A DNA stretch of 64,000 bases from contig JADDMT010000030.1 of assembly GCA_021401465.1 (NCBI GenBank), positions 1 through 64,000 on the forward strand, read 5' to 3'. Of this stretch, positions 11,890 to 22,618 are shown piece after piece. How positions within the stretch are numbered: the first letter of the stretch is position 1; every line of letters starts with the position of its first letter. The DNA comes from Teratosphaeria epicoccoides (taxonomy: Eukaryota > Ascomycota > Dothideomycetes > Mycosphaerellales > Teratosphaeriaceae). Under the pieces are notes generated by a model. It had not been told where the DNA came from. It was given only the letters and a program-made list of their open reading frames with translations, and made no database searches. A program made the translations under genes and the position numbers.

Positions 11890-13523
11890 TCACAATCCCA
11901 CACGCGACTCTCCCGACGCCCACTCCGCGACATTGCGAACCACCTCATCCACCTCTCCCATCGCCGCCAGCGCACACTGCTCCACCTTTGACGCTGCCAG
12001 CTGAATGTCCCTCACCACCGCCTCTCCGCCCTTGGCCCACAACACACCATCCACGCCGGCACCCGCCAGCACCTCCTTCTGCAATAACGCCCTGATCAAG
12101 CCCGCGGACACTGCGCGCTGTTCGAATTCAACGCGTGCCGCTTCGCCCTCTGCGGCGATACGGTCGGGCAGCGAGATTCTGGTCGGCATAGACAAGCAGC
12201 CTAAACACACACGCCGCCAACGCAAGACATAACAAAGAAGCGGACAGCCGGTGTCGCGGACCGGGAATGAAGGCAGACTCTTTTCGGCCTCGGCGAATCG
12301 CAACACGCACTGCATAAGCCTATGCTCGAGCGGAAGCTCAGGCTGCGCGTGCTCAGCAAGACGCTCCGACGCCTGGACCAGCATTTTCTTCAGCTGAGGC
12401 GGAAGTTGGAGCGGCTGGATTTGCAGCATGAGGTCACCGTCATCCGCGGATGGTAAGAATTGTGCCTGCCGGAGTTGGGTAACGAGGCCTTCAAGTGATT
12501 CGTGCACGACAGGCAATGGTGTCGAGGTGTTGGGATAGGATTCAGAGACAAGGAGGCCAGGAGCACGGTGCTGATGCTGGTGGAGACGGCGTAGTGGGTG
12601 CGTCGATGTCGTGGGAATTGAGATGACAGAGAGACCGAGGAAGCAGACAAACATCGGTATGAGAAGGAAGGCCAGAATGAAGTAGTTGCGGCGGCGGCTG
12701 CGACGTAAAGGGTGGAGATACTGATCCTCGCCTTGGTCGCTGCTGTTGGAGGTGACAGGAGGGTAGACGGTGGGCGCCGAAACATCCTTGCAACCCACGG
12801 CGTGAGAGTGATGCTCGCTCTCCATTCCTGCCGTCTTCACACTTTGCTCCTTGTCCTTGACCTCTGCTTCTCCTTCCTCCACATTTGGCTCGTCATCCTT
12901 TACCTCGTCTCCTTCCTGCACATCTGCCTGCTTATCGAAAGCCTCCCCGGCTTCTCCCTGCACATCTGCCTCCTCGTGCTTCATTTCGTCTTCCTTCATA
13001 TCTCCCTCCTCGTCCTCCAACTCGTCCACCTCCTTCAATCCGTCGTATACCTTCACATCTCCGGCCTCCTCCTTCACTCCGTCGTGTTCCTTCACATCTC
13101 CCACCTCCTCTTCCACCTCGTCTTGTTTCTGCACAGTTGGCTCATCATCCTGCACCTCGTCTTCTTCCTCCACATCGCACTGTCCAAGCTCACCGACCTT
13201 TCCCGCCTGTTCCCTCTCCACTCTCTCTTTGAGTATCCTATCAAACACCAAGATCCTGTTCCTCAGCTCTTGGATTTCCGCCTTGAGACCTTCCGCCTCT
13301 TCGGCTTCCACCTTGATCATGTATTGCTGCTTCAAATGCTTGCGCAGCTCGTGCAGCCCCATCAATCTCGACGCCATCGCCTCCAAGGAGAACTGCGCGA
13401 AGGTTTCCGAGTCAAGATGCTGGGTTTCGGTCGGAATCTGGACGGCGGTGAGACGAGACATGGTCGGGGATGGGGGTGTGTTCGGGACTTGGAGAGTGGC
13501 GTGTGTTGGCGCTGACTTCTCCA
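11890..13523 (-). CDS. Single-pass membrane protein with acidic repeats, 544 aa
   Basis: Function unknown. The first ATG is at 13523; a second at 13461 is also plausible. Residues about 45-110 contain a heptad-like coiled coil (around LHELRKHLKQQYMIKVEAEE). Residues about 115-240 are made of imperfect 10-12 residue acidic repeats built on E/D, V and K (DVKEHDGVKEEAGDVK type). A short basic stretch (RRSRRR) precedes one hydrophobic segment at about 280-302 (YFILAFLLIPMFVCFLGLSV). The C-terminal 240 residues are mostly helical, with a patch CPLLCYVLRWRRVCLGC. Arg before and few charges after the segment suggest that the acidic N-terminus is cytosolic (inference). The acidic repeats could expand or contract easily. 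Confidence 0.75.
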
Positions 13524-13905
13524 TGAGCAACTGTCAGGCGAGACAGAGCAAGCGATTGGTGTTGTTGAGCTGGCTAGCAGCAACGCCGTATCATGTTGCG
13601 TAGTCCGGGAGAGAGCAGAGAGGAGAGATCCGAGCGCGGCGTGGTAAAGCTGCAGCCACCCGGCTGGGACTCCAAGCAGGCGTTTGCCCAACAGAGAACA
13701 GCAGCAAAATGCTGCACGTTTCTGGTCCCATCATCAATCATCCTTTGAAAAGCCTACTCAGCGTTGACATTCGAGCCCAAGAATCCATACTTCTCTTCCT
13801 TTTGGGATAACAGGTCAGCCCCGTGCACTCATTGCGTTCTGGAGCCCACGAACACATCCGAAACCGTCGCAGCTCAGCGCCAAAGACCCAGCGCCCTGAT
13901 CCACC
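13524..13905. other. Putative divergent promoter region
   Basis: About 380 bp between the start of the minus-strand gene at 13523 and the plus-strand start at 13906. Overlapping short frames are not credible. No clear TATA box was seen. Confidence 0.4.
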
Positions 13906-14373
13906 ATGCTGCCTGGAAGTTTCCATCCACATAGCGCTGCATCTCCCACCATCCCCACTCAACTTCCCTCGAGCCCACCAGTGACTGATACTCCGGCCTC
14001 ACACCCAGGACTCAGCGTCCCCTCGGTCCAGAGGCTGCACCAGGTCATCGAACAGGCCACCAACAAGCACGAAAGGCGCATGGCACGCGCCCGCCAGATC
14101 GATGTCCTGGTCGCCGGAGCAGATAAGGTATATCCGTCTCGCATCGCTTAGCTTGATATCCTCCTGCTCATGCTGATTGTTCGAGTCCCAAAGTTCGTGG
14201 CAGACTACGCCGCCGTGCATGCCGCCCTCGAAGATTTAGTGGGGGCGATTGAGCGTGCAGATCGGGCGCCGTGGTGCGATAAGGAGGATGTTGTTGGAGC
14301 TGTGTATGAACGATTGGGCATGGCTTTGCTGACGTGGGCACATTCCGGGTTGCAACAGAACACCACAGACTGA
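13906..14373 (+). CDS. Small hypothetical helical protein, two exons, 133 aa
   Basis: The ATG lies in a good CACCATG context. The model joins 13906-14127 and 14194-14373 across a 66-bp phase-0 intron with a GTATAT donor, a TGCTGAT branch-like site and an AAAG acceptor, so the acceptor is weak. Splicing gives a continuous helical region after a Pro/Ser-rich N-terminus (about residues 40-120). No membrane segment and no family recognised. Without splicing the first frame ends after only 81 codons. Confidence 0.5.
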
Positions 14374-15247
14374 ATGGATGAAGGTGGGCGGCGAGGACGG
14401 GCGGCGAGGACAAGGGAGGAGGAGATGTATCAGCTTCGTCGGCGCTGCAAGTCAATATCTGCAGGAATTTTGCGTCGAGCAAGTCGTCTGGCTCTCCGAC
14501 CGCGGCGTATTAGATCAGGTACATGTATTTGATTGAAATTGATTCAGGAACCATGCCCCGCAGGTTCTTCACATCTCCCTCGCTTGTGGTGCCGCAGGAA
14601 TCAAGACACCCGCGAAGCATACAGAGCCCACATCGCAGCATCCGAGCGCCTGCTCATACCCGCCATAATTGTCCTCAGCCTCGATTATAGGAGTCGCAGA
14701 GTGCGTCTTGGCGCTCAGATCCCATCATGTCAGCATCGAGATCCGGGTGCGCGCTGCTTCACAGCCGTGCGAGGCCTACGGCGGAAGTGTCAAAGACAGC
14801 AGGAGCATCAATGGCACCTGCAAGCAAAGGGATTTGTATGATACGGATGACCGTGCAAGCTCGGCATCCCATCCCTTTGTCCACTGAATCGCTGACTCAC
14901 ATGAAGTATGCGACTCCATCTTCCAGCTAAAGGCTACCACGAACACTGCAGCCCGGGATGCAGAGCTAGAGGTTGTGTCAGGACGCGACGACGATCAGAA
15001 ATGACCTCATCAGCTCCTCGACCGATTGACTGGTGGACAGGGACAACAGCTCGTCAACGCGCATGACGCCAGTGACTCCCGACGGAGCGACGGGTAGGCA
15101 TGCTTGACCATTGTTGGCACGAGTCTGTGATTGATCATCTTCAATGATTAAATGAGACGGACGATTGTCAGAATGAGTCGCTCGAATGTACTGACTGCAT
15201 GTTGACTGGAGAAGTCATCAGCCACATGCCTGACATCTTGGGCCGTC
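14374..15247. other. No supported complete gene
   Basis: Several short frames exist. The one ending at 14887 on the plus strand (from about 14680, region IIGVAECVLALRSHHVSIEI) has some coding character and could be an isolated exon, but I could not build a gene around it. Nothing else is supported. Confidence 0.35.
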
Positions 15248-15640
15248 TCATATGTGATCCTCAAGGTAGAGATAACTAGCACTTCGTGGCAAGCACATGG
15301 ACTCAGATAGAGAAACGCCGGCACTGTAGCTTGATTTCACGATCTCATTCACACAAGACAGCGTGCCTCTCAACCGGCTCTTCTCCATGTATGTGACGGC
15401 GCCATAATACTCTCGCTCGTCGATCTTTGCAACGTCCTCCTCGCTTTGATATCCAGCTCATTCGGCAGCACAATCTCATTGCCAGATCCCAACCGGAAGT
15501 TGTCGGGCTTGACCACTCCACTGTATCTCTTGATACTGCAGGACCCTTCCTGCCTTGCAATACCTTCTCCATGATCCCGTTTATCCCCCAACGAATCAAT
15601 TCCACCGACGGTGGTCTTGTCCTTGTTTTCACCTACATTG
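15248..15640 (-). pseudogene. Probable gene remnant, minus strand, frame broken
   Basis: Two minus-strand frames with coding-like composition overlap near 15440. One covers 15640-15370 (contains NFRLGSGNEIVLPNEL). The other covers 15442-15248 (contains EYYGAVTYMEKSRLRGTLSC and ends at TGA 15248-15250). They read as a single protein with a frame change at about 15440. No good intron joins them, so a frameshifted remnant is the simpler view, although a missed small intron is possible. Function unknown. Confidence 0.35.
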
Positions 15641-15834
15641 AAGCAGGCCAGAGAGAAAAAACAACTTGCTTGTTCTCATGCTAGAAGTGCGCACCATGTC
15701 ACCGCAAGACGGAGACGATGAGGCTGCGGTTTGCTGTGCTTTGCAAATGCGTCCTCATGTACCCTGCTTACAGAGCATGAATGAGGGAAAGTATGTGCGC
15801 GTGGCAGCAGATATCCATCGTCCACCAGCACTGA

Positions 15835-16155
15835 CGCCTGCGCCGGAGGAGCATCATCCGTGAGCCACATGGCCACATTGAGCCCGGTCGCATTTTCCTT
15901 GGTGCACGCCAGCCAGCTCCAAAGGACGTCGACACGCCTGCTACACCCTCCGCTGGAGACTCAACGGAGACTCCTCGTGTCCGTCGATGGTTCCCTCGCT
16001 CTTATGATGTCTTGCGCAAGCTCCCCATCAGCATAGTCATCCCATGGATTGCCATTGGCGCTCGTCTCGGTGACTTGTTGCTCGAAGATGCCGCGAAAGT
16101 ACGAGGAGCTGCTAAGCAGGAGAGGCGTCAGTTAGCGCACATCCTGCGCAGATAA
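15835..16155 (+). CDS. 3' coding exon of an unknown membrane-associated protein (start not found)
   Basis: The plus-strand frame is open from the TGA at 15832 to the TAA at 16153-16155, with strong GC-ending codon bias. It encodes a Pro/Thr-rich part, then an Arg-rich motif (RVRRWFPRSYD), a moderately hydrophobic stretch (LPISIVIPWIAIGARLG) and a basic helical tail. No in-frame ATG lies at its beginning, so it must be spliced to an upstream exon, perhaps via the GTATGT at 15791, or be a truncated gene. It overlaps part of a minus-strand frame that I consider a shadow. Confidence 0.4.
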   Translation, partial: RLRRRSIIREPHGHIEPGRIFLGARQPAPKDVDTPATPSAGDSTETPRVRRWFPRSYDVLRKLPISIVIPWIAIGARLGDLLLEDAAKVRGAAKQERRQLAHILRR

Positions 16156-18139
16156 CATACTTTGATGAGCGCTTAGACTGCCAGGTCATGTCCTGCGCCG
16201 GACGTATGCATGTCACGCGTCCATCTTTTAGAGAGTGCTGGCGCCTTCACCAGGTCCCTTTTGCCGAGTTTGTGCGTCACTCACAGAGCCTGCGCGAGCG
16301 ACTAGGCGTGATTGACTTTATCAGCACATCTACCGATCAGCTACGACGCTATATACGTGCTGTGCGCATACTCCTAGACGTTTCCTTCTTGCTGTCTGTC
16401 GCTCCTTGCTCTCCGGCGTATGAAATATCGCGCAATCTTGACGCGAACGTTGCGGAAAACTGCTAGACCGACTTAATGCCTTTTTTTGGAAGACATGAGA
16501 CTGCTGCGGCAAGTCGGATGTCTACCTAGGTATTTCGAAGACTTCAAGTCCTCGGAGCGATCGCGGCATGCTAGGCTGTGGAGACGTTAGATGCGATTAT
16601 TTGAAGCCATTTTACGACGTTCGCAAGCCTGTCAGCATTGCCTGGAACGATCATGATCATGCTGTCCTAAGCACTACAAGTGCGCCATGCAGGCCAGCGC
16701 GTCGTGCGTCATGGTCGGTCTGATGGAGGCTAGAAAAATCCATTCACATTGACATGTCGTGATTCTCAACCAATATTTCAAATGTGAGCTATAGGCACAG
16801 ATACACCCGTAGATCTACTGAACCAGTTTCAGAGCCTACTTCCACGTTGCTTAAGACGTGAAACATAAAAGCTTAATCGCTTATCCTGATCGCTTCGTCG
16901 CGCTGCTCAACTGTAAGGTCGACGCCTACGGCACGACTCGACTCTCTCCACCGGATTTCGCGCATGCGGCAGCTTCTTGCTAGGTTCTATTCACAATCTG
17001 CAGCCTGCAGCCGTCTCCCTCGAGATGCCGCAGAGTGATGTAGCTACATCGAGAGGAGAGCGTGATCGCAATTTCATGCGGTGAAGTGCGCAAGTAGAGC
17101 TTCCAGAGCCGTCAATGCAGAAACACTATCAGGTCTCCCGCAAGCAGACTCTAATGCCTGCTACAGAATGAGCGCAGAAGATCTGCATTAAGATTTGGTC
17201 GCAACAATGCTTCTAATCTGCTACAATTCTCGTCCGACCATGTGGTATTATCGCATTTTCCGACTTAAATGGTGCTCTCATAATCCGTGGACAGTGCCCT
17301 TAGCAGGAATCATTGTCAGAACCTGCAGCTACTACGCTCTAATCTACGACATCGAAGTGACTGTAAGCGCAAACTCGCTATATAGAAGCTAGACGAGCGT
17401 CCGGCTCTACTTCTAACCTCTCGGACGTACCATCAAACATGACTCCACCCGCGCCGTCGCGAGGACCGCAGCAGCCAGAGCATCTTTCTGCCTAACATTC
17501 ACCGCGTACTGCCATCCATCCTCCATCCACAGCAACAAGAACGAATAACTTAGCATTAACCCGTCACAACAAGCAATACTCCCCTCAAACCTCTCGCGCT
17601 CCCGTCAATGCCATGGACCCCTAACGAGCCACGGCGAGGATGTCAGCACGAGCATAGCGGCGATAGCATGCCCTATCGCCACTCTCGCCTCGTCCGCGTG
17701 CGCTCGAGCCAGAAGACGCCGTCACCGCATAATATGTCGGGCCTTATACACGTCCGCTGACAATAGTCGCGAGTAGATCTACGCTTTCGTCAAGCACTAG
17801 GAGCCCGCCAGCTCCAGCCGCGCTGTCGCCTTCGCCTTCTTGATCGGATGGCTAGACGGGAGACTTGGCGCTCTCATGGGACCGACCTTCTTTGAGGATG
17901 CATCGTCACTTTCGTGAGCGTTTGATGGGGAGTTATGAATCCCTTCTAGCATGCTGATCGCATGTGTGTTCCAGATGTACACTTGTCTAGCTCTCCATGT
18001 CGGCTCTGTGGTTAGAAAGGAAAGCTAGGCAGGCCTTGAGTGCGGCCTTAGCAACGAGTGCACATGAATTGCATGCATAATTGTGCACGGTACGTTTGCA
18101 AAGCAAACTGCTTTGAGGTCAGGCTAAGCAGTAGCCTAG
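16156..18139. other. Gene-poor stretch
   Basis: About 2 kb with only short frames. One at 16188-16466 on the plus strand (92 codons, includes LRRYIRAVRILLDVSFLLS) is the best but has no context to support it. Parts around 16450-17400 look mildly RIP-like, with raised TAG/CTA. No tRNA or other RNA gene seen. Confidence 0.4.
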
Positions 18140-18373
18140 GCCGAGTTTTCAAAGGTACATGTGACTGTGACGTCTACCGGTCCAAGTCTGTGGCGAGAGA
18201 CTGCCGTCACCACAGTGCGGCCCAAGTTCCGCCTGACCATCAGCCCTCTGCGAGATCTCCGAGCCCCATCGCAGAGTGTGCCGCTCGAGCGGCGAACAAT
18301 GTTGGAGTATTCAAGAACTTCGGCATACCTCTGTGGCTCCAACGAAGGCGAAGGAATCCTCCTGCAGCCGTGA
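18140..18373 (+). CDS. Coding-exon candidate of unknown protein (partial)
   Basis: The frame is open from the TAG at 18137-18139 to the TGA ending at 18373, with clear third-position C/G bias. The peptide is beta-like and Thr/Arg-rich (includes VHVTVTSTGPSLWRETAVTT). An ATG at 18161 could start a 70-residue product, but coding character extends upstream of it, so this is more likely an exon or a fragment. A neighbouring frame ending near 18497 encodes a hydrophobic segment (VIIGVAFVIAVVVQQ) that might be the next exon of the same gene. Splice sites were not resolved. Confidence 0.35.
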   Translation, partial: AEFSKVHVTVTSTGPSLWRETAVTTVRPKFRLTISPLRDLRAPSQSVPLERRTMLEYSRTSAYLCGSNEGEGILLQP

Positions 18374-18721
18374 ATCTAACATCCGTCGATGCCCGAGCCG
18401 CCGCGTGATCATTGGTGTTGCCTTCGTGATCGCCGTGGTCGTCCAGCAGCCGGAGGATATCGACTTGTGTGTGGGGAACAGATGGGTTGGAGAGTAGTGC
18501 TGTTGACGAGATCCGGGTATCGAAGAAAGCCGGCCTGCCGGTCTAGTATGTCGCTTTCGCCATGCCGAAGTGGAGGCTACATGCGCTGTTGGTCACTGAA
18601 CATGGCGTGCACTTTGGTGTCTCTTAGCAGCGCGAAGCTAGAGGCGCGATGTGTCGTGAATGACGAGGATAGTGATGATGCGGACGGATCGAATGCATGG
18701 CCGGATGCACGATAGGAGGAT

Positions 18722-18940
18722 TTATGCAATGCTTTGAATACCCCTCCTTCTCTCCCTGTCCCTCCATAACTCCTTGACCACGACCTCGAGCTCACGCATC
18801 CTCTTTTCCAGGTCTGTGACTTCGATGCGTGGTTGCTGCGTTTGCTCTTGCAGGTGTTGGTTCTGCTTCCAGGTCAGGAAGAGCGCGGTGATGCTGTTCG
18901 TGAGGCAGATCAGGAGGATGGTGAGCAGGACGGACGACAT
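18722..18940 (-). CDS. Small membrane-anchored coiled-coil protein, 72 aa
   Basis: A complete short frame starting with ATG at 18940. Residues 4-24 form a hydrophobic segment (VLLTILLICLTNSITALFL) at the extreme N-terminus. It is followed by about 45 charged residues of coiled-coil type (DLEKRMRELEVVVKELWRDR). This N-terminal anchor plus helical rod resembles small assembly or tethering proteins of organelle membranes in general terms, but no specific family is recognised. The coherent two-part design is the main argument that it is real. Confidence 0.5.
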   Translation of the reverse strand: MSSVLLTILLICLTNSITALFLTWKQNQHLQEQTQQPRIEVTDLEKRMRELEVVVKELWRDRERRRGIQSIA

Positions 18941-19264
18941 CCTGTGTGGGCCTGGACGGGAAGGTGGGGTTGCAAGGTGGAGTGGAGATTCAATGTGAAT
19001 GGTGATTCTAGTCTGCGTTGCTAGGTAGGCAATCCTGCTGACTCATCGCTCATTGTGGGTGAGCATTGACAATGCCATGTTCAACGCATTGTCTTGTTCT
19101 GATCGGCAAGGAGAGGCAGGACCAAGCGTAATAAGTAGCTTGTTAGTCAGGCTGGCCTGATCAAGTAGTATCGCATGGGTGTGGCTCCGGCATGCCGGTC
19201 GCAGTGGTTGATCTTTGCTGATAGCGGGATGAAACGTGCTGACAATGCGGTGGAGAATGCTTGA

Positions 19265-19312
19265 GCACGGTCCACCGTGCGAACGAAATTTCGTTCGTGA
19301 GGTGGAGCGTGC
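19265..19312. repeat. 48-bp imperfect palindrome with perfect 18-bp core
   Basis: The core CGAACGAAATTTCGTTCG at 19280-19297 is its own reverse complement. The outer arms GCACGGTCCACC and GGTGGAGCGTGC pair with few mismatches. The flank and core resemble the hairpin at 49267-49319, so this looks like a dispersed palindromic element rather than chance. Confidence 0.8.
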
Positions 19313-19525
19313 GCGTCAGTTCGGTGCTTGTTCGATTGCTTGCATTCCGAGCCTGTCAAGTAATTGCGAGGGTAGCTCGACCATCAAATGATTGCTTGAC
19401 GTGGTTCAGATGGGTCTGGTGTTGCGATGGCGGGTCCGAGGGCACCGCCCTCATGAAGGATCGTGATCTGGATGCATTGACATTCAAAGAACAAGCATCG
19501 ATCCGCTTCAGTATTCGTAGGTGAC

Positions 19526-19550
19526 GGTTTTCATGGTCACCATGAAAACC
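19526..19550. repeat. Perfect 12-bp inverted repeat around one base
   Basis: GGTTTTCATGGT, then C, then ACCATGAAAACC. It could be a symmetrical protein-binding site or a small hairpin. It is unrelated in sequence to the palindrome 230 bp upstream. Confidence 0.85.
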
Positions 19551-20200
19551 CTTGGCTTGCGAAGCAAAAGCGGATGTGCAGTCTGGCGTATCTGGGTAGC
19601 AGTCCGATGTTATAGTCGTTATAGTCGGTCGGGCACCTAAGCGGCCAGCCAGAGGTATCATGGACCTCCTCCCTCAGCCAAGCGGGCATCAAGGCCATGC
19701 GGGAGCATTCGGAGCTTCTTGATGAGGACCACTAGACCACTGGACCACATGAGCAGAGCTTGTTCGGGAGGAGAGGGTTAGGAGTGGCAGCATTTGGAGA
19801 GCAAGACTCGAGCTCGATATCGGCGGCGACAATGACAGAGACCACGAGCTTCTGATCGCGAGCTTCGTTCCCACCGCAGAATCGCCATCACTCTCTATGC
19901 CTCCATGCTAGATGCCTCCATCTTGGTACTTGCATCTCTACTCCCCGCCTCCGGTCTTGTGTAAGAGTGATAAGATGCTGCGATTGTATGCTATGTATAT
20001 CGGGAGTGGAGTTCCAAACCTGTCGATGTAGGTATCGCTGTCCTCGAGACCTCGGCGATCTGAGGCTGTAAGGCTGCGGGGTAGCTGCAAAACATCGACA
20101 TTGTATTCTCTTTGGCTTGACATGTGCATTGATTTCTTCTCGCCTAAGAGACGCGCTCGATGGAATAATATCATGACTACGTGGCTGATCCGCCATGCAC

Positions 20201-20280
20201 ATGTAAGCGTAACTCGTTACACGTAAGCGTAATTCGTTGCACGTAAGCGTAATTCGTCGCACGTAAGCGTAACTCGTTGC
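20201..20280 (+). repeat. Four tandem 20-bp repeats just upstream of a start codon
   Basis: The unit ACGTAAGCGTAATTCGTTGC is repeated four times with one to three differences. The array ends 10 bp before the ATG at 20290, so it lies in the 5' UTR or core promoter of that gene. Repeated ACGTAAGC words could be transcription factor sites (inference). Confidence 0.9.
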
Positions 20281-20289
20281 ACGATTAAC

Positions 20290-20742
20290 ATGGAAAGGCT
20301 GTTCGTCAGCAGCGACGATGAGCGGCGCAGAGACGAGTTCGGGCAGCTCGACAATTCCTCGGCCGCGCCATGCGACGTTTCTCTTGCGCAGTACCTCAGT
20401 CCAACCCTACTTCACGTCTTGTCAGACAATGGAAGGAGCGTGGTCGGGAGGACGATCACAGCGACAAGAGCGAAGAAGGAAGAGCTGTACGTCTCCCAAC
20501 CCTCTCAGGCACAGGATCAATACATGTTAATCGCGAGACCGGTGACACAGAATACAACACCACCGCCTCCGGATCTTGCTTTCAGGTTTAGGAGTGCCAA
20601 GAAGAGTCAGACGGAAGAAGAGGACCCTGACACTCTATTCAATACGTACAAGACGCCAGCGGCCGAACGGCATAGCAACGCCGAGGAAGAGGATCGTGCG
20701 GCCCACGAGGAGGGTGATGCTCCTGGTGCTGATCAAGACTGA
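20290..20742 (+). CDS. Hypothetical acidic, probably disordered protein, 150 aa
   Basis: A complete frame from ATG 20290 to TGA 20742. The N-terminal part is charged (SSDDERRRDEFGQLD). The middle has a short ordered-looking piece (VSLAQYLSPTLLHVLSDNG). The C-terminal 60 residues are strongly acidic (EEEDRAAHEEGDAPGADQD). No membrane segment or family recognised. The 20-bp array directly before the start codon is unusual. Adjacent frames continue without a gap into 20749-21006, so an overlooked intron could extend the product. Confidence 0.55.
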   Translation: MERLFVSSDDERRRDEFGQLDNSSAAPCDVSLAQYLSPTLLHVLSDNGRSVVGRTITATRAKKEELYVSQPSQAQDQYMLIARPVTQNTTPPPPDLAFRFRSAKKSQTEEEDPDTLFNTYKTPAAERHSNAEEEDRAAHEEGDAPGADQD

Positions 20743-20748
20743 GCGTGT

Positions 20749-21006
20749 ATGGAGGTGTGCACCGCCGAATCCGCCAGAGCGTGTCCCGCCGCGTGTCGCC
20801 TAGCTATCACTCGGCTGCAGCATCACGAGCGGCGACGACAGTTTTCCCTGTCTACAATTCGGCGCAATTGGAAGTGCGAGCCAGCTGTCGGCGAGGCGCG
20901 TGATGCCCACGGCTTCATCGACGTCCTTGCGTCCCTTACTCGGTCTACTGGAGATGCGGACACTGCGAAAGATGTTCCGATGCTGAACACGGCGCCAGCT
21001 TCATGA
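20749..21006 (+). CDS. Short frame, 85 aa, doubtful
   Basis: ATG 20749 to TGA 21006, starting seven bases after the preceding stop. Cys-containing start (CTAESARACPAACRLAI) and moderate coding bias. It could be a separate small gene, a second exon of the upstream gene after an unrecognised splice, or chance. Nothing identifies a function. Confidence 0.25.
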   Translation: MEVCTAESARACPAACRLAITRLQHHERRRQFSLSTIRRNWKCEPAVGEARDAHGFIDVLASLTRSTGDADTAKDVPMLNTAPAS

Positions 21007-21386
21007 CCTGTTTATTTGCTTCCTTGATTTAGCACCGTCCGTTTATTCTTCCCCGTGATGTTTGGCCTCGGTATCTGTGTTCTCTCAAACAACCAAGTGC
21101 GATACTAATAATACACCGAGGTCGAGTGCACAAATGCCAGCCCTCGCAAAGGCCTCTACTTTATCAGCACATCCGTTCCCCAGCTCATCAATGTCAAGTC
21201 AGGAGATGTAGACCTCGCGGCGGTGCACGCACAGTCTTCATGCAGACACCCGGGTCGCTACGTGGACCTGCGATGTGTCGTCCACTCTCACACCGCATCC
21301 TCGTGAGGTTCTCTTCCCCATCAAACAACAACCTTTGCTCTATTTCCTGTACCTTGTGACCCACACAGCGGACATCCCAGGCCAAC

Positions 21387-22115
21387 ATGAGCGACAACGA
21401 TGATGCCCGCGGCCGCCGTCGCATTCGAGACGGAGAACAGGGCGGCAGTGGCGGCAGTAGACTACGCGTGCACTTTGAAGACGAGAGCATGGTATGCACG
21501 GCTTCTTTCATGCAGCGGTATCTGCAATATGAGGTTACGTTCGATAGACTGATCGATGAACAGCAAACGCAGCAGAGAATGCGAGAGCGTCCTCCTCTCG
21601 AACGAATCCCGACTTCTACCTCCTCGTCTCGATCCGCAGCACCACAGCCAGCCGCTGAGCAGCAGCCGGTAAGCGGAGCACGCATCCTCTCTCCCCTGCC
21701 AAGACAGCAAGACGCCCACTAACACACACACACACACAAGGCCTCGCACACTCCACTCACTACCCGCCTGCACGAACTCTCCCACCATTCCACCGAGCCC
21801 CTCCTCGCGCGCCTACGCGCAGAGCTCGCGCCGCGTCTCCTCTCCAGCCTGCAGGACTCGAACGCCCGAGCGGCGTCCGAGGCACACGGGCAGATTGGGA
21901 GGGCGTTGATTGAGTGGGAGAGGGACAGGGCGTGTGCGTTTGCGATGGGCGTGAGGGCTTTGGGGATCGCGTGGCCGAGGGGTGGGGATGGGTGGGATGC
22001 GCCGGGGAGCGCGGAGGAGTTGTTGGGGGTTGTTGCGGGGGTTGTGCCGGAGGAGGAAGATGTATGTGGGAAGGGGAGGGGAGGTGGGGATGAGTTAGGG
22101 GGGTGTGATGTGTGA
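21387..22115 (+). CDS. Hypothetical protein, two exons, 218 aa (maybe longer)
   Basis: The model joins 21387-21668 and 21741-22115. The 72-bp phase-0 intron has a GTAAGC donor, an ACTAAC branch site and an ACAAG acceptor. The first exon encodes an acidic/Arg-rich and Ser-rich disordered region. The second encodes a helical domain (around LLARLRAELAPRLLSSLQDS) followed by Gly/Glu-rich sequence. A GTATGT near 22061 could instead be a donor leading to the membrane-segment frame at 22146-22618. That would give the same layout as the other large island genes: soluble N-terminus, one membrane segment, C-terminal domain. Confidence 0.65.
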
Positions 22116-22145
22116 GGAGGAGGAGGAGGAGGAGAAGAAGAAGAG

Positions 22146-22618
22146 GACTGCTTTCTCGTGTCTCTGGTATTCTCGTCACGCTGCTGAACCTACTTTCTCC
22201 ACCCGTCTTCCACATCACGTGTACTCCGCCCGTCGCAAACGACGTCGAAAAGGTCCTCCCACCCAACACCATAGCCAACACCCTCCTCATGAATCCCCAT
22301 CTATCTCCCCTCCGCCCTCACACCCGCGCCGTCTCCACCGCTCCACCCCACCGCGTCGTCACCGCCGTGCTGCACCACCCCATCCCGAACTGCACGCGCG
22401 CAAAGTCTACAGTGCGGGAGGTCAGGCACGGGAGCTGCGCGGTGCAGGTGATGGCGTTGTGGGTGGGGGGTGGTGGGGTTGTGGTTGGGTTGGTGGGTGG
22501 ATGGGGGGCGGGAGGTGAGGAGGAGGAGGAAGAGCAGAAGAGGAGGAGGAGGAGGAGGAGGAGGGGGAGGAGCGAGAGGGCGAGGAGGGCGAGGGAGGGG
22601 TGGGTGCGGATCTGGTAG
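22146..22618 (+). CDS. Open frame with membrane segment, possible last exon of the upstream gene
   Basis: The frame is coding-like from about 22146. A hydrophobic segment (VSGILVTLLNLLSPPVFHI) is followed by a Cys-containing soluble part (NTIANTLLMNPHLSPLRPHT). Low-complexity Gly, Glu and Arg runs encoded by purine repeats follow, to the TAG at 22618. There is no good in-frame ATG of its own; the frame upstream starts inside a GAG/AAG repeat. Reading it as the third exon of the gene at 21387 is plausible, but the exact donor is unresolved because the phase fits only weak donors. The tail may be affected by repeat slippage. Confidence 0.4.

Larger units (their letters stand above)
18941..20200. 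other. Intergenic region with two palindromes
   Basis: No supported gene. It contains the palindromes at 19265-19312 and 19526-19550 and ends at the 20-bp tandem repeats before the gene at 20290. Short frames on both strands lack coding bias. Confidence 0.5.
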
